NCBI GenBank assembly: GCA_943737045.1
Contig: CALSFV010000216.1
Coordinates: forward strand, 434,001 to 498,000
Direction: 5' to 3'
DNA: 64,000 bases
From: Parapristionchus giblindavisi
Lineage: Eukaryota; Nematoda; Chromadorea; Rhabditida; Diplogasteridae
A model generated the notes under the pieces. That model saw only the letters and a list, made by a program, of their open reading frames with translations. It made no database searches and was not told the origin of the DNA. Numbering within the stretch: the first letter of the stretch is position 1; each line of letters begins with the position of its first letter. A program made the position numbers and the translations under genes. Shown here piece by piece: positions 1 through 15,632 of this stretch.

Positions 1-2494
<2,494 letters not shown>

Positions 2495-2502
2495 TCTAAA
2501 AT
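2495..2502 (-). promoter_or_regulatory. Splice acceptor one base before the ldh start codon (candidate trans-splice site)
   Basis: On the minus strand ATTTTAG is followed by one A and then the ATG. An acceptor this close to the start suggests a spliced leader site or the end of a 5' UTR intron. No leader sequence can be seen in genomic DNA, so the trans-splicing reading is an inference. Confidence 0.45.
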
Positions 2503-2529
2503 AGATAAGATGCATAATCAACTCATTTA

Positions 2530-2635
2530 AAGGTTCAGCTCAAACTAATTTGGCTTTCTGCACTGGACACACTCTCTCGCAGGCACAGACAGTGAAAGAG
2601 AGAGGTCAGAGCGGAGAGTTTCAAAGTAGCCTGGT
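2530..2635. repeat. CTCTC palindrome family, copy 1
   Basis: An imperfect hairpin: CACTCTCTCGC on the left arm faces GAAAGAGAGAGG, followed by GTCAGAGCGGAGAGTTTCAAA. The same outer sequence (CTCTCCGCTCTGGCAA / CAGAGCGGAGAGTTTCAAAT) and core recur through the window. Confidence 0.7.
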
Positions 2636-5141
2636 GTGAATCTTTAGAGTACAAGTGGAAAATTCATTAAAGATATACATAATCGATGGCATTTTGCTGT
2701 TCAAAAGTTACTAAAAGAAATTAGAGCCAGAGAAAACTCTCCTCATTTTACACTCTCTAGCCTCATTTCTTTTCTTTTCGTAAACACAGCATTGAATATA
2801 TGAAGAAATTTTCGGAAAAGAAATCGAGACGGACGTCATGGGAGGGATATTGTATCAATTACTCTCCTATTTATCACCTCCATTCTTTGTACTGTCTATA
2901 GATGATATGACTACTTTGTAGTATCCAAGAAGTGACGTTATGTGTATCAATGTAGACACAACGAATGCAATCAAAGTGTCGGGCAAGTAAACAACTTTTC
3001 ACGACGAGTACTATCGAATGATACCACTCTGTTGTTTGCTAATTTCTCACCAAAAACGAGAAAACATGGGATGTGAGGAAAGATTTTCGAAAAAATCGAA
3101 AAACGGAAATAAACATCCCTGAATACGTATACATACATTGGATTTCTGGCGCAATCGAGCAAAATATTGTTTGTACTCAATCTAATTTAACGTGCTTCGC
3201 AGTGCGTAGATTATTTTGGTTTCATTTTGAGTGAGGTCATTTAAAAAAAAAGATAAAAGTATACAACATGTTTCATAGCACACAATGCAACAGTTGAACA
3301 TAAAAATCCTCAAATAATGCAGGAGATTAAGAACGAAATATGGCAGTACCTCGAAGAGCTTCAAAGTTCTTCAAGTATCAACAGAAGTACCTGGAATTGA
3401 AGAAACCGATATGGGCCGTCGCGCTTTTGTCGTTTGTCATTTTCGTGGTTCCGCTTTTGTCGAAAATTGGCAGTTGTGATTTTGCGGTTCTGCTACTGTC
3501 ATGCTCCCGTCCATTCCGCGACTTAAAGGGAGACTGCCATTCAAAAATTTATCTTCAATATCATTTAATTTAGGCTTAGACAATGTAAAGTCAAAAAAAA
3601 TTTTTTTTAACGTTTAGATGTTTTTTTGAAACAAAAGATACAATAATTCGTTCCGATATGCAAAGATCATGTTCAGCTGGCCGATAAAACTAGGAAGTTT
3701 ATAGATCACGCACTACAGATCACTGTATAATTCGTTCAGAATTTTTTGATAATTTTTTTTCACTTATGTTTATGATGTCGAAGGCCTCAGATAAGTTATA
3801 TGACCTCAACTTGACTTGCTTGGCAGACTCGCTTTAAGTTTCACGCGGCCAGTTGATTTCACATTTCGCATCATGCATTTGTTCCAGCTTCACCATGATA
3901 AATTAATAAATACTAAATATATTTGAGATCAGCCATCTCTCATCAATTATCATGATCACTACGTCACACAAACCCGTTACTTGATAGCGCTCCTAGCCGC
4001 GGCGGCAAATCAATCGTAGTTCCTTCAGTCTCGGCGAAGGGCCACAGACAATTGTGAATATTGGCAATTATTGGTTGAATGACCATAGTAGAAACAAATG
4101 GTTCACACATCCGATCTCTTTACCGCGTATTATATTTCATTGAAACATAACTGGGGTAGTTAATGAACCGTTCAAAAGATGAACGAAAAAGGAGAAAGGG
4201 AGCGTGATTGGTTGGATAGAGGAGTCTTCCCTAATTTTTTTCTTTTTGCAACTTTTGAAGAGATCATTAAAGGCACAAACCGAGCTAAATTTACTTTTCA
4301 CTCCGGCAACGATCTGTTTATAACGTTCACTACAGTCGGACAAGTTTATTCATTTTTTGTCTTAATCAATATAATTTCAAGAAATCAAATTGTTTAGGAA
4401 TAAAATAGACTCCACAGACAATGGTTTAATTGTAGTCCAACTATCTTCTCCAAAACCAATTCTACCGTTCAAACCCGACCGAACATTCACATTCACCAGC
4501 CGGTCAGTAATTTTACCCATTCGCTGAAAGGCTTTTTGAAGTCTTTCCTACAATAACGAACCCTGTTACTGCACGAAAAGTGAAACTGATATTATACTGC
4601 GTAGATAAAAAAAAACAGTCCTATGTGAACTTACGATGTATTGCATAATGAGAGAAATCGATATGTGTATCTAATATTCTTTAAATAATAACGAGATCTT
4701 TCTTAAATGTTTTTATAAAATTCGAATATCTGCAACTGAACAGCGAAAAATACATACATTTTATTTCTTTTGTATAAAATATATTTTAAAAATTTCCTGT
4801 GTGGGCCATCCTACTGATGACGCCCAGCCCACGCAGGCTGGTCAAGTTTCTAGGACCAGGGCCGAAACACTGTATCATTTTAGGTTAACTTTGATTTTTT
4901 CTTAAAAATGTTTCTAACGCAACAAATTTCTTATTGTTAGTCTCTCTTTTTCTTTCTTTCTTTCTCTATAATTGGAGCGCACGGACGAGAAGGAACAGCC
5001 TTTACTGAATAAAATGAACAAGAAGAATGAAATGAAAATGATATAAAGTACAAATTCATTGCTCAGCGCATAATTGCAAGCTAATATAAAATTGATTTAC
5101 ATGCACAGTAAATGACTGCACGATAATCAATATATTTATCA

Positions 5142-5274
5142 GTGGCCGTATGCAAGAACAACGGGAAAACCGAAAATGTGACGTCATTAGCGTAGGCGGA
5201 GGATTTTTGGATAACGCCTCCTCCTACGCTAATGACGTCAGATTTTCCCGGAAAAGGGTTCTTGCATACGACCA
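5142..5274. repeat. Short foldback element (about 60-bp arms)
   Basis: The left arm runs from GGCCGTATGCAAGAAC through TGACGTCATTAGCGTAGG to a short loop. The right arm is its near-perfect reverse complement, ending GTTCTTGCATACGACC. There is no internal coding capacity, consistent with a MITE. Both arms contain the palindrome TGACGTCA, which also matches a CRE/ATF-type site, though that may be chance. Confidence 0.85.
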
Positions 5275-6339
5275 CAGGTCACCGCAACTTTCTTCCAACC
5301 ACCCAAAACCTGCCCCACCAATGAGTCCATTACCAGACCTCGCTTGAAATTATATACCGTATCTTACAATTAGAGGAGGGATATTGTTGGTTTGCATGGA
5401 TAATGATAAAACGACCACACGCCGCTTGCATGTGTCAAAGGTTGCGTAAATTCTGAAAAGATCATCAGAAGGAATCAACCAAAGTGCTGCGTCTTTATTG
5501 GATAGGGGCTCTTATTGCCATGTGGGCTGTTGACTTTCAATTTTAATGAATTATTTTCTGGACTCGAATTGTTGTTAACACAGATGAAATAGTATGAATA
5601 GAAGAAAGAAACGCCATAGATCTATGAAGGATCTTGTCACCTCACAAATGTGTGAATGTGATCTAGATTGAATAGAATCATGTACTCGCATTGTCACTGT
5701 TGTCATTGTCATTGTCGTTGTCACTACAGTGCCACAGTCAGTGAGATATTGGTATGTCGCTCTATGTATGGAATAGTTTCTTCCTTTGACTGAGACTGAA
5801 TGATAAGGAGAGTCAACACACAACGTATTGCTTGCTTTACCCTTCCCGAGAGAGGAGGAGGGAGGGAGAGAGAGAGAGAGAGATAGAAAGAGATGGAGAG
5901 TAAGGAGAGTATAGACAGTGAAACAGGGCAAGCATTGTGCCAAAGTGAGACATTACTTGATTTCATTGATTTCACTAGTATTCTTTTTGATTGTTGAGTT
6001 GAATCATCGTTTCCGTTTCCATGAAATCGATGAAACTAAAATATATTTATAAGTCTCCATTATTATATTGTTTCCTTTTCTTTTTGCAACTATTCGTATG
6101 TAAGTTTTGTCTCAGAGCTATATAAGATAAGTCAAAACTCTCTATCCTATCTGACAATCCTCTATGAGTATTCACTCCATGATATGGATTGATTGATTTA
6201 TTGATTGACTGATTGATATTTATTTATTTATTGATTGATTGGCTGACTTCGTTCTAAACGTTCTAAAGTACTTAGCTGTCTGTCTATCCACGTGCGCAAT
6301 GCTTTTTGGAAGCGACTCTATGTCGTACGCTCGCACAAC

Positions 6340-6425
6340 AGGCTAACTTGAAACTCTCCACTGTGGAGACAATCTTTTGCTTTTTCTGTACGAGAGAGCG
6401 GTGCCAGAGCGGAGAACAAAATTAG
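6340..6425. repeat. CTCTC palindrome family, copy upstream of aquaporin A
   Basis: GAAACTCTCCACTGTGGAGA on the left and TACGAGAGAGCGGTGCCAGAG on the right resemble the family consensus. It ends about 50 bp before the aquaporin A start codon. Confidence 0.6.
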
Positions 6426-6475
6426 CTCGAGGCGTTCCTTTTGAAAGCAACGAAGTATAGGCGTTCCTTTGCAGT

Positions 6476-9400
6476 ATGCTCAGCTCGAAGACGATAGGTC
6501 ATCACAAATCGATAGTTCATAAAGCGAGACGAGCAGTAGCCATAAAGGACTCACTGTTGAGAGAGTTACTTGCGGAATTTGGATGCACCTTTTTGTTTGT
6601 TGTAAGTCATATTCAATATACAACTTTTAAAAGCTGAGGTCATTTGAAACTATCTGCTCTGGCAACGCTTGCTTCTGAGCGAGTTGCATGAGCGGAGAGT
6701 TTCAAATTAGCACGGGGTGCCTGTGTGCAAAATTTATATATTATTCCAATATTATAATATCTCATCAGTTTTTCTTTATAAAAAGAAAAGCAAATTAACT
6801 TTTCGTAAGCCACATTCTTGATGTTTTTATGTCCGTTCAGTTCCTTGGAACATGCAATGTGGCTCAATTCATTCTCACTCGACATTCCGTCAATTCATGG
6901 TTGCAAGTAAGCCCTACTTCTATTCAGTTCTATTTCTATTATCAACTCACAATCAGTTATCAACTATCACTAATAGTGATAGGTACCCGGTTCAAATCCA
7001 GATCTCATTTCCAAGAGATTTTTCGATGCGGACTGAATTGGCCTGAATTATCACAGGCTTAGCAATGATATTTATTTTGCAGGACTTTGTGTGTATCGAA
7101 AAATTTACCTATACCTTTTAATGTTATTTTGAAATCTTTCGATCCCAAGCACTGCAACCAATTTCTGTCCACATATTGTTGCCATCACTAGAGCCTGAGG
7201 GAGTGCATTTGAAAATTCAAGGGCAGCCCGATTCGAATTAAATTAATGTATTCTCCAGGTCAATATGGGCTGGGGCTTTGCCGTAACCTTCGCGGTGTAT
7301 GCGGGTGCGAGAACTTCTGGTGAGTACAAATGTTCAGTTAAAAAAATGTTTTTTTTTGTTATTTTGTCTAAGACTATATTACTGAACATTGTAAATTTAA
7401 AATAGGCTTTAAAAAGATTTGTATATCGATGATTTCGATGGTAGGATAGCATGAATCGTTTAAGGTTCTCACATTAATCCCGCCATAACTCTGATGATCT
7501 ACTCTTTTGGACTGTTTCCTCTCAAGAAACTCGCTCTGTACTCTTTGATGCAAGTGACAGGAGCATTCGTTGGAGCGACTGCGACATATTTCTTCTATTT
7601 GCGTATGTTCTATTGGTTTGGAAGTTGATTGAGCATGGTCAACTGAAATGGTTGTCAATGCAACGAAAATATCATAAAAATATTTAAAAAAAAGTAAACT
7701 TTCAACACGATTTTGCATGAAATTCCATGTGATGTTCAACAGTCACGAAAAGAAAGGAAAAGAAAATAATCGAAAAAGAGGCGATAGAGCGTATAAAACG
7801 AAGAGTGTTTCTGCATTTTTATGAGCACGAATTTTGAATTGGTATTGATATCATTGACCACTTTTCGTTAAGCACTATTCGACGCATACGATGGTGGGGT
7901 TCGTAAGGTCTTCGGTGAGATTGGGTCAGCTGCAGTCTTCACTTCTTTCCCCGCTCCTCATCTCTCCCACTCATTCTATGGACCGTACGTCGACCAGGTA
8001 TAATATTTACTCGAACACATCGTGAATAATATTTTATTTTTTTATCTTTCTATTTCAAGCATACATATTTCTGGCAACTTCGTAGTGATCTACAAATTGA
8101 AACGCTTGCGAATATTTTTTGAGATTTTTGAATTATATTTGTGTTCATAAACTTGCTGGACAGAAGTTCGTGTTTATACAATGCTTTGATACATTTTGGT
8201 GCCTGATTATGAGATGAGTCAGTCAAATGTTATTCGTTACATTACGATATTTCAGATTGTAGTCACTGCCGTTCTCGGATTCTTGGTCTGTCTAATCGTT
8301 GATGAACGAAACGAAATACCCAAGGTTATTTATTTTATTTATTTAAGACATCGGCTCAGTGAGATTCCAGGAAGTGCCGGACATCGACCTCACCGATTTG
8401 GCCCAAATTTTTTTGTGGATATCCTCATGGCCCCCTATCACAAAATGGGTATTCATTTGGGCTGGTTCCTTGAAACACAGATGTGGCGGTTTTTCGAAAT
8501 TTGAAAACTCGATTTGCACCGAAAAAAAATGGAGCGACCTAGGACCAATGTTACTGTCCATTAAAAAACTGGCTATACGACGGTCCGGATATCCGATCGC
8601 AAACTGATTTTTTACCTCCTCAAAACATTCTAAAATTAATTAAAATTTTAAAACAAAAAAAGTGCAGTCCAATTTTTGCCTCATCTTATAGAGCAAAAAA
8701 TTCCGCGTCGAATGATCGAAAAAATTTAAAAAATCGAAACGTACCTATTTTGAGATGAATCGACCTGAAGTTGACCCGAAAATATTTTTGTTTTCAAACC
8801 CTCTCATGTTTGTTTGTACTCATATTGAAGAGCTCGTCGAGTAGAACAACTTTTATGTTGGACGTTTTGTCTAAACTCTTTTGTTTTAAAATTTTAATTA
8901 ATTTTAGAATGTTTTAGGAGGTAAAAAATCAGTTTGCGATCGGATCTCCGGACCGTCGTACAGTTTTTGTTGCCTATTTATACTTATAATTAATCGACAC
9001 TAACATTGGTCCTAGGTCGCTCCATTTTTTCGGTGAAAATCGAGTTTTCAAATTTCGAAAACCCGCCACATCTGTGTTTCAAGGAACCAGCCCAAATGAA
9101 TACCCATTTTGTGATAGAGGTTCCATGGGGGTATCCAAAACAATTTTTTGGGTCAAATCGGTGAGGTCGATGTCCGGGGTCACTGGCTCAACCCTCGAAT
9201 CTTACTGAGCAGGTGTCTTAAAAAAATTTTACTTGTTTTTCATTTTTTTAAAATTTATTACGAATTATTAGCATTTTACGGAACATTCAGTCAGACAAAC
9301 AAATAAATTCTCGTACTTTAATAATATCAAAATGTACTGACTAGTAAAAGAAATAAATGCATAAAAACGGTAGAATAAAGAATATTATAATATTGCACTT

Positions 9401-10385
9401 ATAGTACCTTCAACCTCTCATGATCGGCTTTTCATATATGATGATCGGAACGTGTTTCGCAGCTAACATGGGATATCCGGTACGTTAAAGGAATCTCAGC
9501 AACGCATTCAAAATCTAACTGACATCGAAATCGGACTGATTGTGACCATGCTTTCTCAGTTAACATTCGTGGCCATAGAATATAGTAGAGCGTACCTATG
9601 TGTTTGTATTAAATTATTATATAAACGTACCATCGTTCGATATCAATCATGTAGATAGTTCTTTATCTGATATGCTTCATACACGTATGCATCGTATTAT
9701 TTGTCGATGGTTATAATATAATTTATATCAACTTTTTCGAATGATCGTAATGGTACCTTCATGGTGTTGTGAATCTTGTTCGAGCATATCAAAAGAACAA
9801 TATTGGACCACATAAATAATCAATAATAGAGGCAAATTATCGACTGTTTCAGATCAATCCTGCCCGTGACTTTGGACCTCGTCTATTCGCGCTTTTTGTG
9901 TACGGTAGCGAAGTTTTTACGTGAGTTTCTATTATCTTTATCGATGTTCGTACAACGATACATTTTAAGACATCCTTATCCGACATTTTGGATAGCGCCC
10001 TTACTTGGTCCACTTTTGGGAGGACCTATTGGAGGTGATTTTATATACTTTGTTCTTAAAAAATTGTTCATCTTGCGCACAACGCGAAATTAAAAAAAAA
10101 TCAAATCTGTAGTATTGCTCTGAAGCAGAGTAAAACCAAATTTTCTGATGCATTCTCCGAGCAATATATTCAGATTTTTGTCAACTGGTGGAATGCACCC
10201 AATGATGTTTTCTTCCCCTTCCTGATCTCTCACCTACGAAATCATAAATTGAATTGAATTGAATACATTCAATCTTGAAACCATTTTCAGGCTGGATCTA
10301 CTATCTTCTGTTCGGTCTTCATCTTCCCGCCAAAAGTGGAGATATCTATCGGATAGTCAGTACGGAAATGAAGGAAATGCATTGA
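6476..10385 (+). CDS. Aquaglyceroporin A (MIP family channel)
   Basis: Six-helix membrane channel for water and small polyols. Ten exons join in phase: 6476-6601, 6841-6906, 7259-7319, 7465-7602, 7873-7997, 8256-8324, 9405-9479, 9853-9920, 9970-10034 and 10291-10385; 295 residues, normal for the family. Pore motif SHINPA has NPA at 89-91; the second, INPARD, is at 221-226. The Asp after NPAR marks the glycerol-conducting subfamily. Other family signs: VNMGWGFAVTF, TGAFVGA, FTSFPAPHLS, GPRLFA and FWIAPLLGPLLGG. The first 42 residues carry a basic N-terminus and then SLLRELLAEFGCTFLFV, helix 1. The start is the only in-frame ATG in exon 1. Introns carry a CTCTC palindrome and a large foldback, neither touching exons. 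Three introns end in AAG. Paralogue of aquaglyceroporin B in this window. Confidence 0.95.
6640..6720. repeat. CTCTC palindrome family copy in aquaporin A intron 1
   Basis: GAAACTATCTGCTCTGGCAA and GAGCGGAGAGTTTCAAATTA match the family's outer parts; the core is degenerate. It fills much of the intron between the first two aquaporin exons. Confidence 0.6.
8344..9220. mobile_element. Foldback element in aquaporin A intron 6 (877 bp)
   Basis: The ends TTAAGACA..CTCAGT and ACTGAGCAGGTGTCTTAA are inverted. Long arms follow on both sides with matching blocks such as ACATCGACCTCACCGATTTG, AAACACAGATGTGG, TGGAGCGACCTAGGACCAAT, GATCGCAAACTGATTTTTTA and TTAAAATTTTAATTAA, around a central spacer of about 220 bp. 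No transposase is encoded, so it is a non-autonomous element. Open frames in the two arms are mirror images and not genes. Confidence 0.88.
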
Positions 10386-10660
10386 TCTCAATTTGTTCAA
10401 ATCTATTAACGACACTATGAATCTCATATTCTAATAATGATAATAAAGTTTTTCAACATATACAGCGAAGTATGAGTAAAAAAAACTAGAGAACTTGTTA
10501 GATTCGGGAGGTTAGACGATGGATAAGGGTTGATGTTTTGTGCCATAACAGCAGCGAATATTTATAAATGATTTTTATTGGACGTTTGACGTCAATTAAA
10601 ATTTACAATCAAATTAGCAAAATTGAAATCATTTGCAAAAGCTATCAAGTTACTATGATG

Positions 10661-10771
10661 TTTAAAAGTTGCGAAAATAAAAGAAATAAAGCGAAAAAAT
10701 AGCGATAAAAGAAGGAAAGGAGGGTGTAAAACTAGGAGTTACCTGATGAGTTATTTTCGCAACTTTTGAAC
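10661..10771. repeat. Small element with AAAAGTTGCGAAAATAA terminal inverted repeats
   Basis: The left end TTTAAAAGTTGCGAAAATAA mirrors the right end TTATTTTCGCAACTTTTGAAC, about 110 bp in all, between the convergent aquaporin A and minus-strand gene 3' ends. Related ends occur near 4168-4258 and 59975-60183. Confidence 0.7.
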
Positions 10772-10851
10772 AGAGCATAAGATTATTAGAACAAACATGA
10801 ATTATATTCACGATATTCGAAATTAAAAATTTAAAAAAAATTATTTCAAGA

Positions 10852-13654
10852 TTACAAATTAAATTTGGAACTAATCATCACAGCACCGAATTCTCGATAA
10901 AAGCGTCGTTTTTGAGTGAAATACTCATCGGCACTCTTTCTGTTGTTTTCTTCGCGTTTCTCGTGATTAACTTGATCTACACATTCTGCGTGGTTACTAT
11001 CAGTCATCCAAAAGCAACTGTGAATACTACGACTGCATGTCCATCTGAAAAAGAGTCATAAAATGTGATTTTTTAAAATCTAAAATTGTTATATTTCATT
11101 GCCAGTACAATCAGTCCGCGTGGCTAACATTCATATGACTTGATGTTGTTCTTGAATTGTTTGATTTTGCAAAATGATTTACACTAGATCGAACAAATTA
11201 TTTTTTCTTCCATCTGAATTTGTCTATTAATTCCATTTTAAAATTCCTATTCCATGAATATCTTGCGAAAAAAGAACCAAAAGGGAAAAAAAGGTACCTT
11301 TCCAACATATTTGCGTCTTTCTTCCTACAGTAGTCGTGGAATTGCTCGATACGCATATCTTTCAAGGCAAGACTTCTCACGATATAGGTGCTTTCCTGAA
11401 ATTAGTCATTCTTTTGCTAAAGTTCAATTTAATTTATTTTTCTTCGTAATGTCCTGTACGGAGCCCATAGTCCTCAATCGATATGATGATATTTCTTTGG
11501 TAATTATTTCGTTCTGGCTTTAAAAAAAAACCTGAAACTCGTTTCAGATACGACGTGATACTTACATCAAGTTTCATGTCGTGCACTTCTCTTCTGTCGT
11601 CCGAACTGAAAGAAATTAATATTAATTATATTTTATATAATGCGAAAAATCTGAATTAAAAGAATTTTAGAAATAAATAAATCTTTCCTGTTTCGTACAC
11701 ATATAATCCGTTGATATAAAAAATAAGTTTAAATAAAACCTCATAAGTTTGATTTCGCATTCGCTCTCGGATGATGAGATACGTCTCGCTCTCGCAGGTT
11801 TGATCATTGGTCGAAATGATGTACACGGATCCTATAATAAATATCAAATTCATACAACAAAAAATCAACAGCGATATATTACTAGAAATTTGAAAATGCT
11901 CATTTCCTTGGTGGTGCGTTGAAAATTTTTTGTGGAAATCCATTTTTTCTCTGAATTTTTCAAGGGTGGCAAAACGATACCTCGTAACTGTATTTCGCAG
12001 CTGTCCTTTTTCCGAATCCTTCTTCATCCTTCGTATTCGTTAGTTTCAAATTAGGTTGAGACAGCACGTTAACCTGTAGTGCAAAAAATCGCATGATTGT
12101 TATGTAGTATAAGAACAATTGATTACAAACAATACAAAAGGCAAAATTGCCTTATCGCTCTCACACATTCGTTCGTATCTACAAGATTAGAGATGAAAAC
12201 TTGATTTTTTTTATTTTCAAAAACAATTTTGACAACTTTTTCCGCTCTCTCAATGCTCTCTCTTGCTTTGTCTACGAGAGAGCGTTGACAGAGTAGAGAG
12301 TAAAATAGTTGTGCCTTTAACATACCGCTTCTTTGATGCATAATCGATAAAGAGAAATCTTTTCCATCTTTGGAATATTCTTCGTAGGGAAGATTGTATT
12401 GATCACTTTATCGACCTTAAACGTTTACTATAATTAATTTATTTCATCATATCGGTTTTCATTATAAGCGTGAAAATCGCATATTAAATTTCACGATCTA
12501 TTTGTTTGTTCCCCAAATTACGAGATTATGCATAATTTCTTTTCCTTTTAAAATCATACCCTTGTTTAAATTTACTCTCCGCCCTGGCAACACTCTCTCG
12601 TAGACAATGAAATCGAGACAGCATTGCCATAGAGGACAGTTATAAATTAACTAGGGGGGCAACATTAGCATTATAGAAGAATCACTTACTTCGACGTTGA
12701 ATCGATGAAACACTCCTTTATCACACAATTGTTTAGTCGTGTGAGAATCTGAAATAATATCATATATTTACCATATAATAAAAATATCATATAATACTCA
12801 TTGTCAGCTTCCATGTGGTTCTATAATAGTTCTTTATTTTTATTGTATTAACTTAATTTTTATCTATAAATAATAATAATGATGGTAACCTCCTTAATTT
12901 AAATCAAAATATCCTCCGAAATTTCAACCTCATGTTTGGAATTTTTTAAAGTGTCCACGCATGCAAAATGTAAAACTCTTAAAATTATTTATATAAATAT
13001 AAAAGATTGAAGTACCAGCTAATTGAAGATTCTTAGTGCCAATTGATTGTTCGAGTTTCTCAATCTGTTTCTTGTAGAGAACAGCTAGAGAGATGCACAG
13101 AGGTTGATCTTCAAGGTTTACCTATGCAAGGATATAATTCAAGTAATTGTAAAAGTTGAACAAGAATTTTGAAATTTTGTTGGACTACATTTGTTTTGTT
13201 TGTTTTATAAAAAATTATTAAAAAGAGTTTTTAAGAGAGCACTTACATAGTCCGCCATTTCCATATAATATTTGAGTTGATTTAAAACTGCATGAATACC
13301 GTACTCCCACATGTCCGTATCTGATTCATGATATGAAGCCTGAAATTTGTTTGTGAAAAATCGAGAAATATTTCATGATTATCTCAGTTTGAACGATCAT
13401 CTGAAAAACCGAGTTAATTTACGTTTTGATTGCTCTTTCTTTTTCTAATAAATACTTAAAAGGGACGGTTGGACAGACAAACAGACTCTTCGATTTGTTT
13501 TAATATTCATAAGTTCTGACATTATTGATTATTGATCGGATGGATAAAAAATAAGATTATTGATTACCCTAATCTCTTCAAATTGTTGTCCAGCTAACAT
13601 TAGCAATGCAATACGACGTCTTTCAGGCAGAGAAGGCATCGCGAATGGAGACAT
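10852..13654 (-). CDS. Unrecognised nine-exon gene, 286 residues
   Basis: I do not recognise the family. Nine exons join in phase on the minus strand: 13654-13568, 13339-13247, 13121-13016, 12748-12690, 12073-11981, 11831-11740, 11605-11566, 11395-11298 and 11044-10852. No signal peptide or membrane helix. The first ~95 residues look helical and charged (LPERRRIALLMLAGQQFEEI, then NQLKYYMEMADY and YKKQIEKLEQS). The middle is basic/serine-rich (KPARARRISSSESE) and looks disordered, a possible phosphorylation region. The last ~100 residues are charged again, with several Cys. The opening LMLAGQQFEEIR faintly recalls glutathione transferase helix 1, but nothing else fits. The plus-strand hydrophobic frame opposite the last exon is a shadow. 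Tail-to-tail with aquaporin A. Consistent phases across eight introns make a real gene likely. Confidence 0.75.
12230..12330. repeat. CTCTC palindrome family copy inside an intron of the 286-residue gene
   Basis: CCGCTCTCTCAATGCTCTCT faces GTCTACGAGAGAGCGTTGAC, with AGAGTAGAGAG at the end. It lies between the exons ending at 12690 and starting at 12073. Confidence 0.7.
12565..12660. repeat. CTCTC palindrome family, second copy in the same intron
   Basis: TTTACTCTCCGCCCTGGCAA with CACTCTCTCGTAGACAATGA, then GCATTGCCATAGAGGACAG. One of the copies closest to the family consensus on its left arm. Confidence 0.72.
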
Positions 13655-15395
13655 ACTATCTGTATTATTGATTTAAAATATTGTTGATGAGCAAGAAAAA
13701 AATATTTTCTAAAATTATATAAAGAATGACATAGCATAGCAGAATAGGCAAATGGATAAGGACTTATAATAAGAATACATAATGATGGTCTGTTTGGTCT
13801 TTAGAGTCTCCACCTCTCATGGAAGGAGTGAGAAAATTGTGTGATGATTAGAGAGTGTGAATATTGGTACCATGAGATCGAAAGACATATGTGAGAGAAT
13901 ATGTGACAAGGGGCGATAAGTAGCCAGAGGAAATTTCGCTCCTCTAGCGACGCGCCCTTTAGGATGGATACAGCCATAGTCATAAGTTTTACAATGTACA
14001 TTTGGTTTATTAACTTCTTTGCAAATAGCTCAAAGCAGACTTGTCATCGCGGAAGACTATTATCAAAGTAAATTTTGCAGAATTTAAGCAGATGAAATTT
14101 AAAAATTAGAAAAATCTAAATCAGTTACATGAAGCGGTTAAATTATTTATCAAAAAGGGTAATAACATCACTCGATTTCCACTTCTGGATGTTTTTTCAA
14201 TGGCCACTTCTCATGAGCTCGAGCTGTAACTTGGATGCGCAATCATAAATCCTGATAGGTGTCAAAGGGATAAGAGGAAGCCGACCATAAAGGGTACCGC
14301 TAATTTACAAAGGACGAGCATTATCCTAGAATAGTGCATTTGCAATTGTATTGACCTATTGAGTAATTAGGTAAATAAAAATATTGCCGGAAAGGGATTA
14401 ACAATAAATATAAAACAAATATTTTGGAATAATGAAATTCTTGAAATTTGAGATTTAGGAAAAATCACATATTTATAAACGACACTTCTATGGATAGCCC
14501 TTGAAGTGCCCGTTTGTGTGAAACGAATATTGAATAAATAAGTGAATAAGAGAATGGGGAAAGTGGGTGGTAGGAATTAGGGTGGAAGAAGAGGGTATTC
14601 ATATGTAGACTAAGTAAGATCAAAGATCAAACATGATCTAAGATAGGTTTGCAAGACCTAGCCGGGGACGAGTCTGCATTAATTCAATATATATCAGATT
14701 GAATCGAGTCTACTATGATTGAGAGCACAATGTAATTTCGCCAGGAAACGGGCACACCTAACTATATGAAAGAAATTAGCGCGGCCACTCATCTCATCTA
14801 CATATTCCATAGCACAATGGGAAACATTCGGATTTATTACCCTTTCGTCGAGAGTTCGTAACCAGTTGCCAAATTTACTCAATTTTGAAAAAGTGTGCCT
14901 TTCTCTGCACGAGACTGATCTTTCGTGGGACTCTATCTTTTTTATTCACGGAGCAGCAACAAATTCAAAAAGTATTAAACTAATAAATTCAGTAACAAAG
15001 AGATTTCTTGAACAACTTTATAAAATCCTTCTTGAATGTAGAAGTTTTGATTTGTGTGTAAGAAGGAATGACTGTAATCAACTTCAAATGATCAGTATCA
15101 TATTGATAGGAAGATAGTGTCCTCTTATCAGTTCTTTCTTCTCTTTCAATCGCGGTCTTGAATTATCCAGTTCGTACATAGGAGTTATCCATTCTTACAA
15201 AAATGAATACCGAAATAAATTTGCGCCACATGAATTCGCCGAAAATTTTTGTGGGAAGTAGAAGTGATAAAGTTAAAAAAAACTTTTTTTCTTCGCTATT
15301 ACAATTCGCAATTAAATTTTGAATTAAATTTTTCATTCAGTTGTTTTCATTTTATCATTCATAATACCACTAGTTATTATTCTTATATCACATCA
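13655..15395. other. Intergenic region, no supported gene
   Basis: AT-rich sequence between the minus-strand gene start and the tandem duplication. Short open frames at 13801-14001, 14694-14882, 14866-15117 and 15249-15440 show no domain, no codon pattern and no matching splice phases. I see nothing else in it. Confidence 0.55.
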
Positions 15396-15632
15396 AATTT
15401 TAAAGACACAACTTCGTCTGTCGTTTTTAATTTCCAATGAGTCATATCTTATCAGCCTTCAGCTTTTCTCTCCCGACACAGTGTTTTAAATCGATAGTAT
15501 TATACAATCCGTTCTCTCATTTTTCAAGGGGGTTACTCTCCCTTTAAAGACGGAGGCTCTCAAATGTCTATGTAAATGTATATGTTATGCAAGGGATAAG
15601 TGATATGTAAGAAATTAGCACGACAATTCATC

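Larger units (their letters stand above)
2503..6475. other. Intergenic region with repeats, no supported gene
   Basis: About 4 kb between the divergent ldh and aquaporin A genes. It holds copies of the CTCTC palindrome (about 2530-2635 and 6340-6425), a small inverted repeat near 4168-4258 with ends like TTCAAAAGTTGC, the perfect foldback at 5142-5274, a GA-rich run near 5850-5895 and a degenerate GATT/TTTA run at 6182-6242. An open frame at 3340-3573 (plus) has one hydrophobic stretch but no recognisable domain or splice context, and I do not call it. Confidence 0.6.

Noticed and set aside
5575..5975. Two overlapping Leu/Ser-rich minus-strand frames
   Set aside because: They are produced by a GA-rich simple repeat read on the minus strand.
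10868..11062. Plus-strand frame with a membrane-like helix (LIGTLSVVFFAFLVINLIYT)
   Set aside because: The minus strand here is the last exon of a nine-exon gene with consistent phases; the plus frame is its shadow.
13568..13654. Resemblance of LMLAGQQFEEIR to glutathione transferase
   Set aside because: Only the first few residues fit; the thioredoxin-fold motifs are absent in the following exons.
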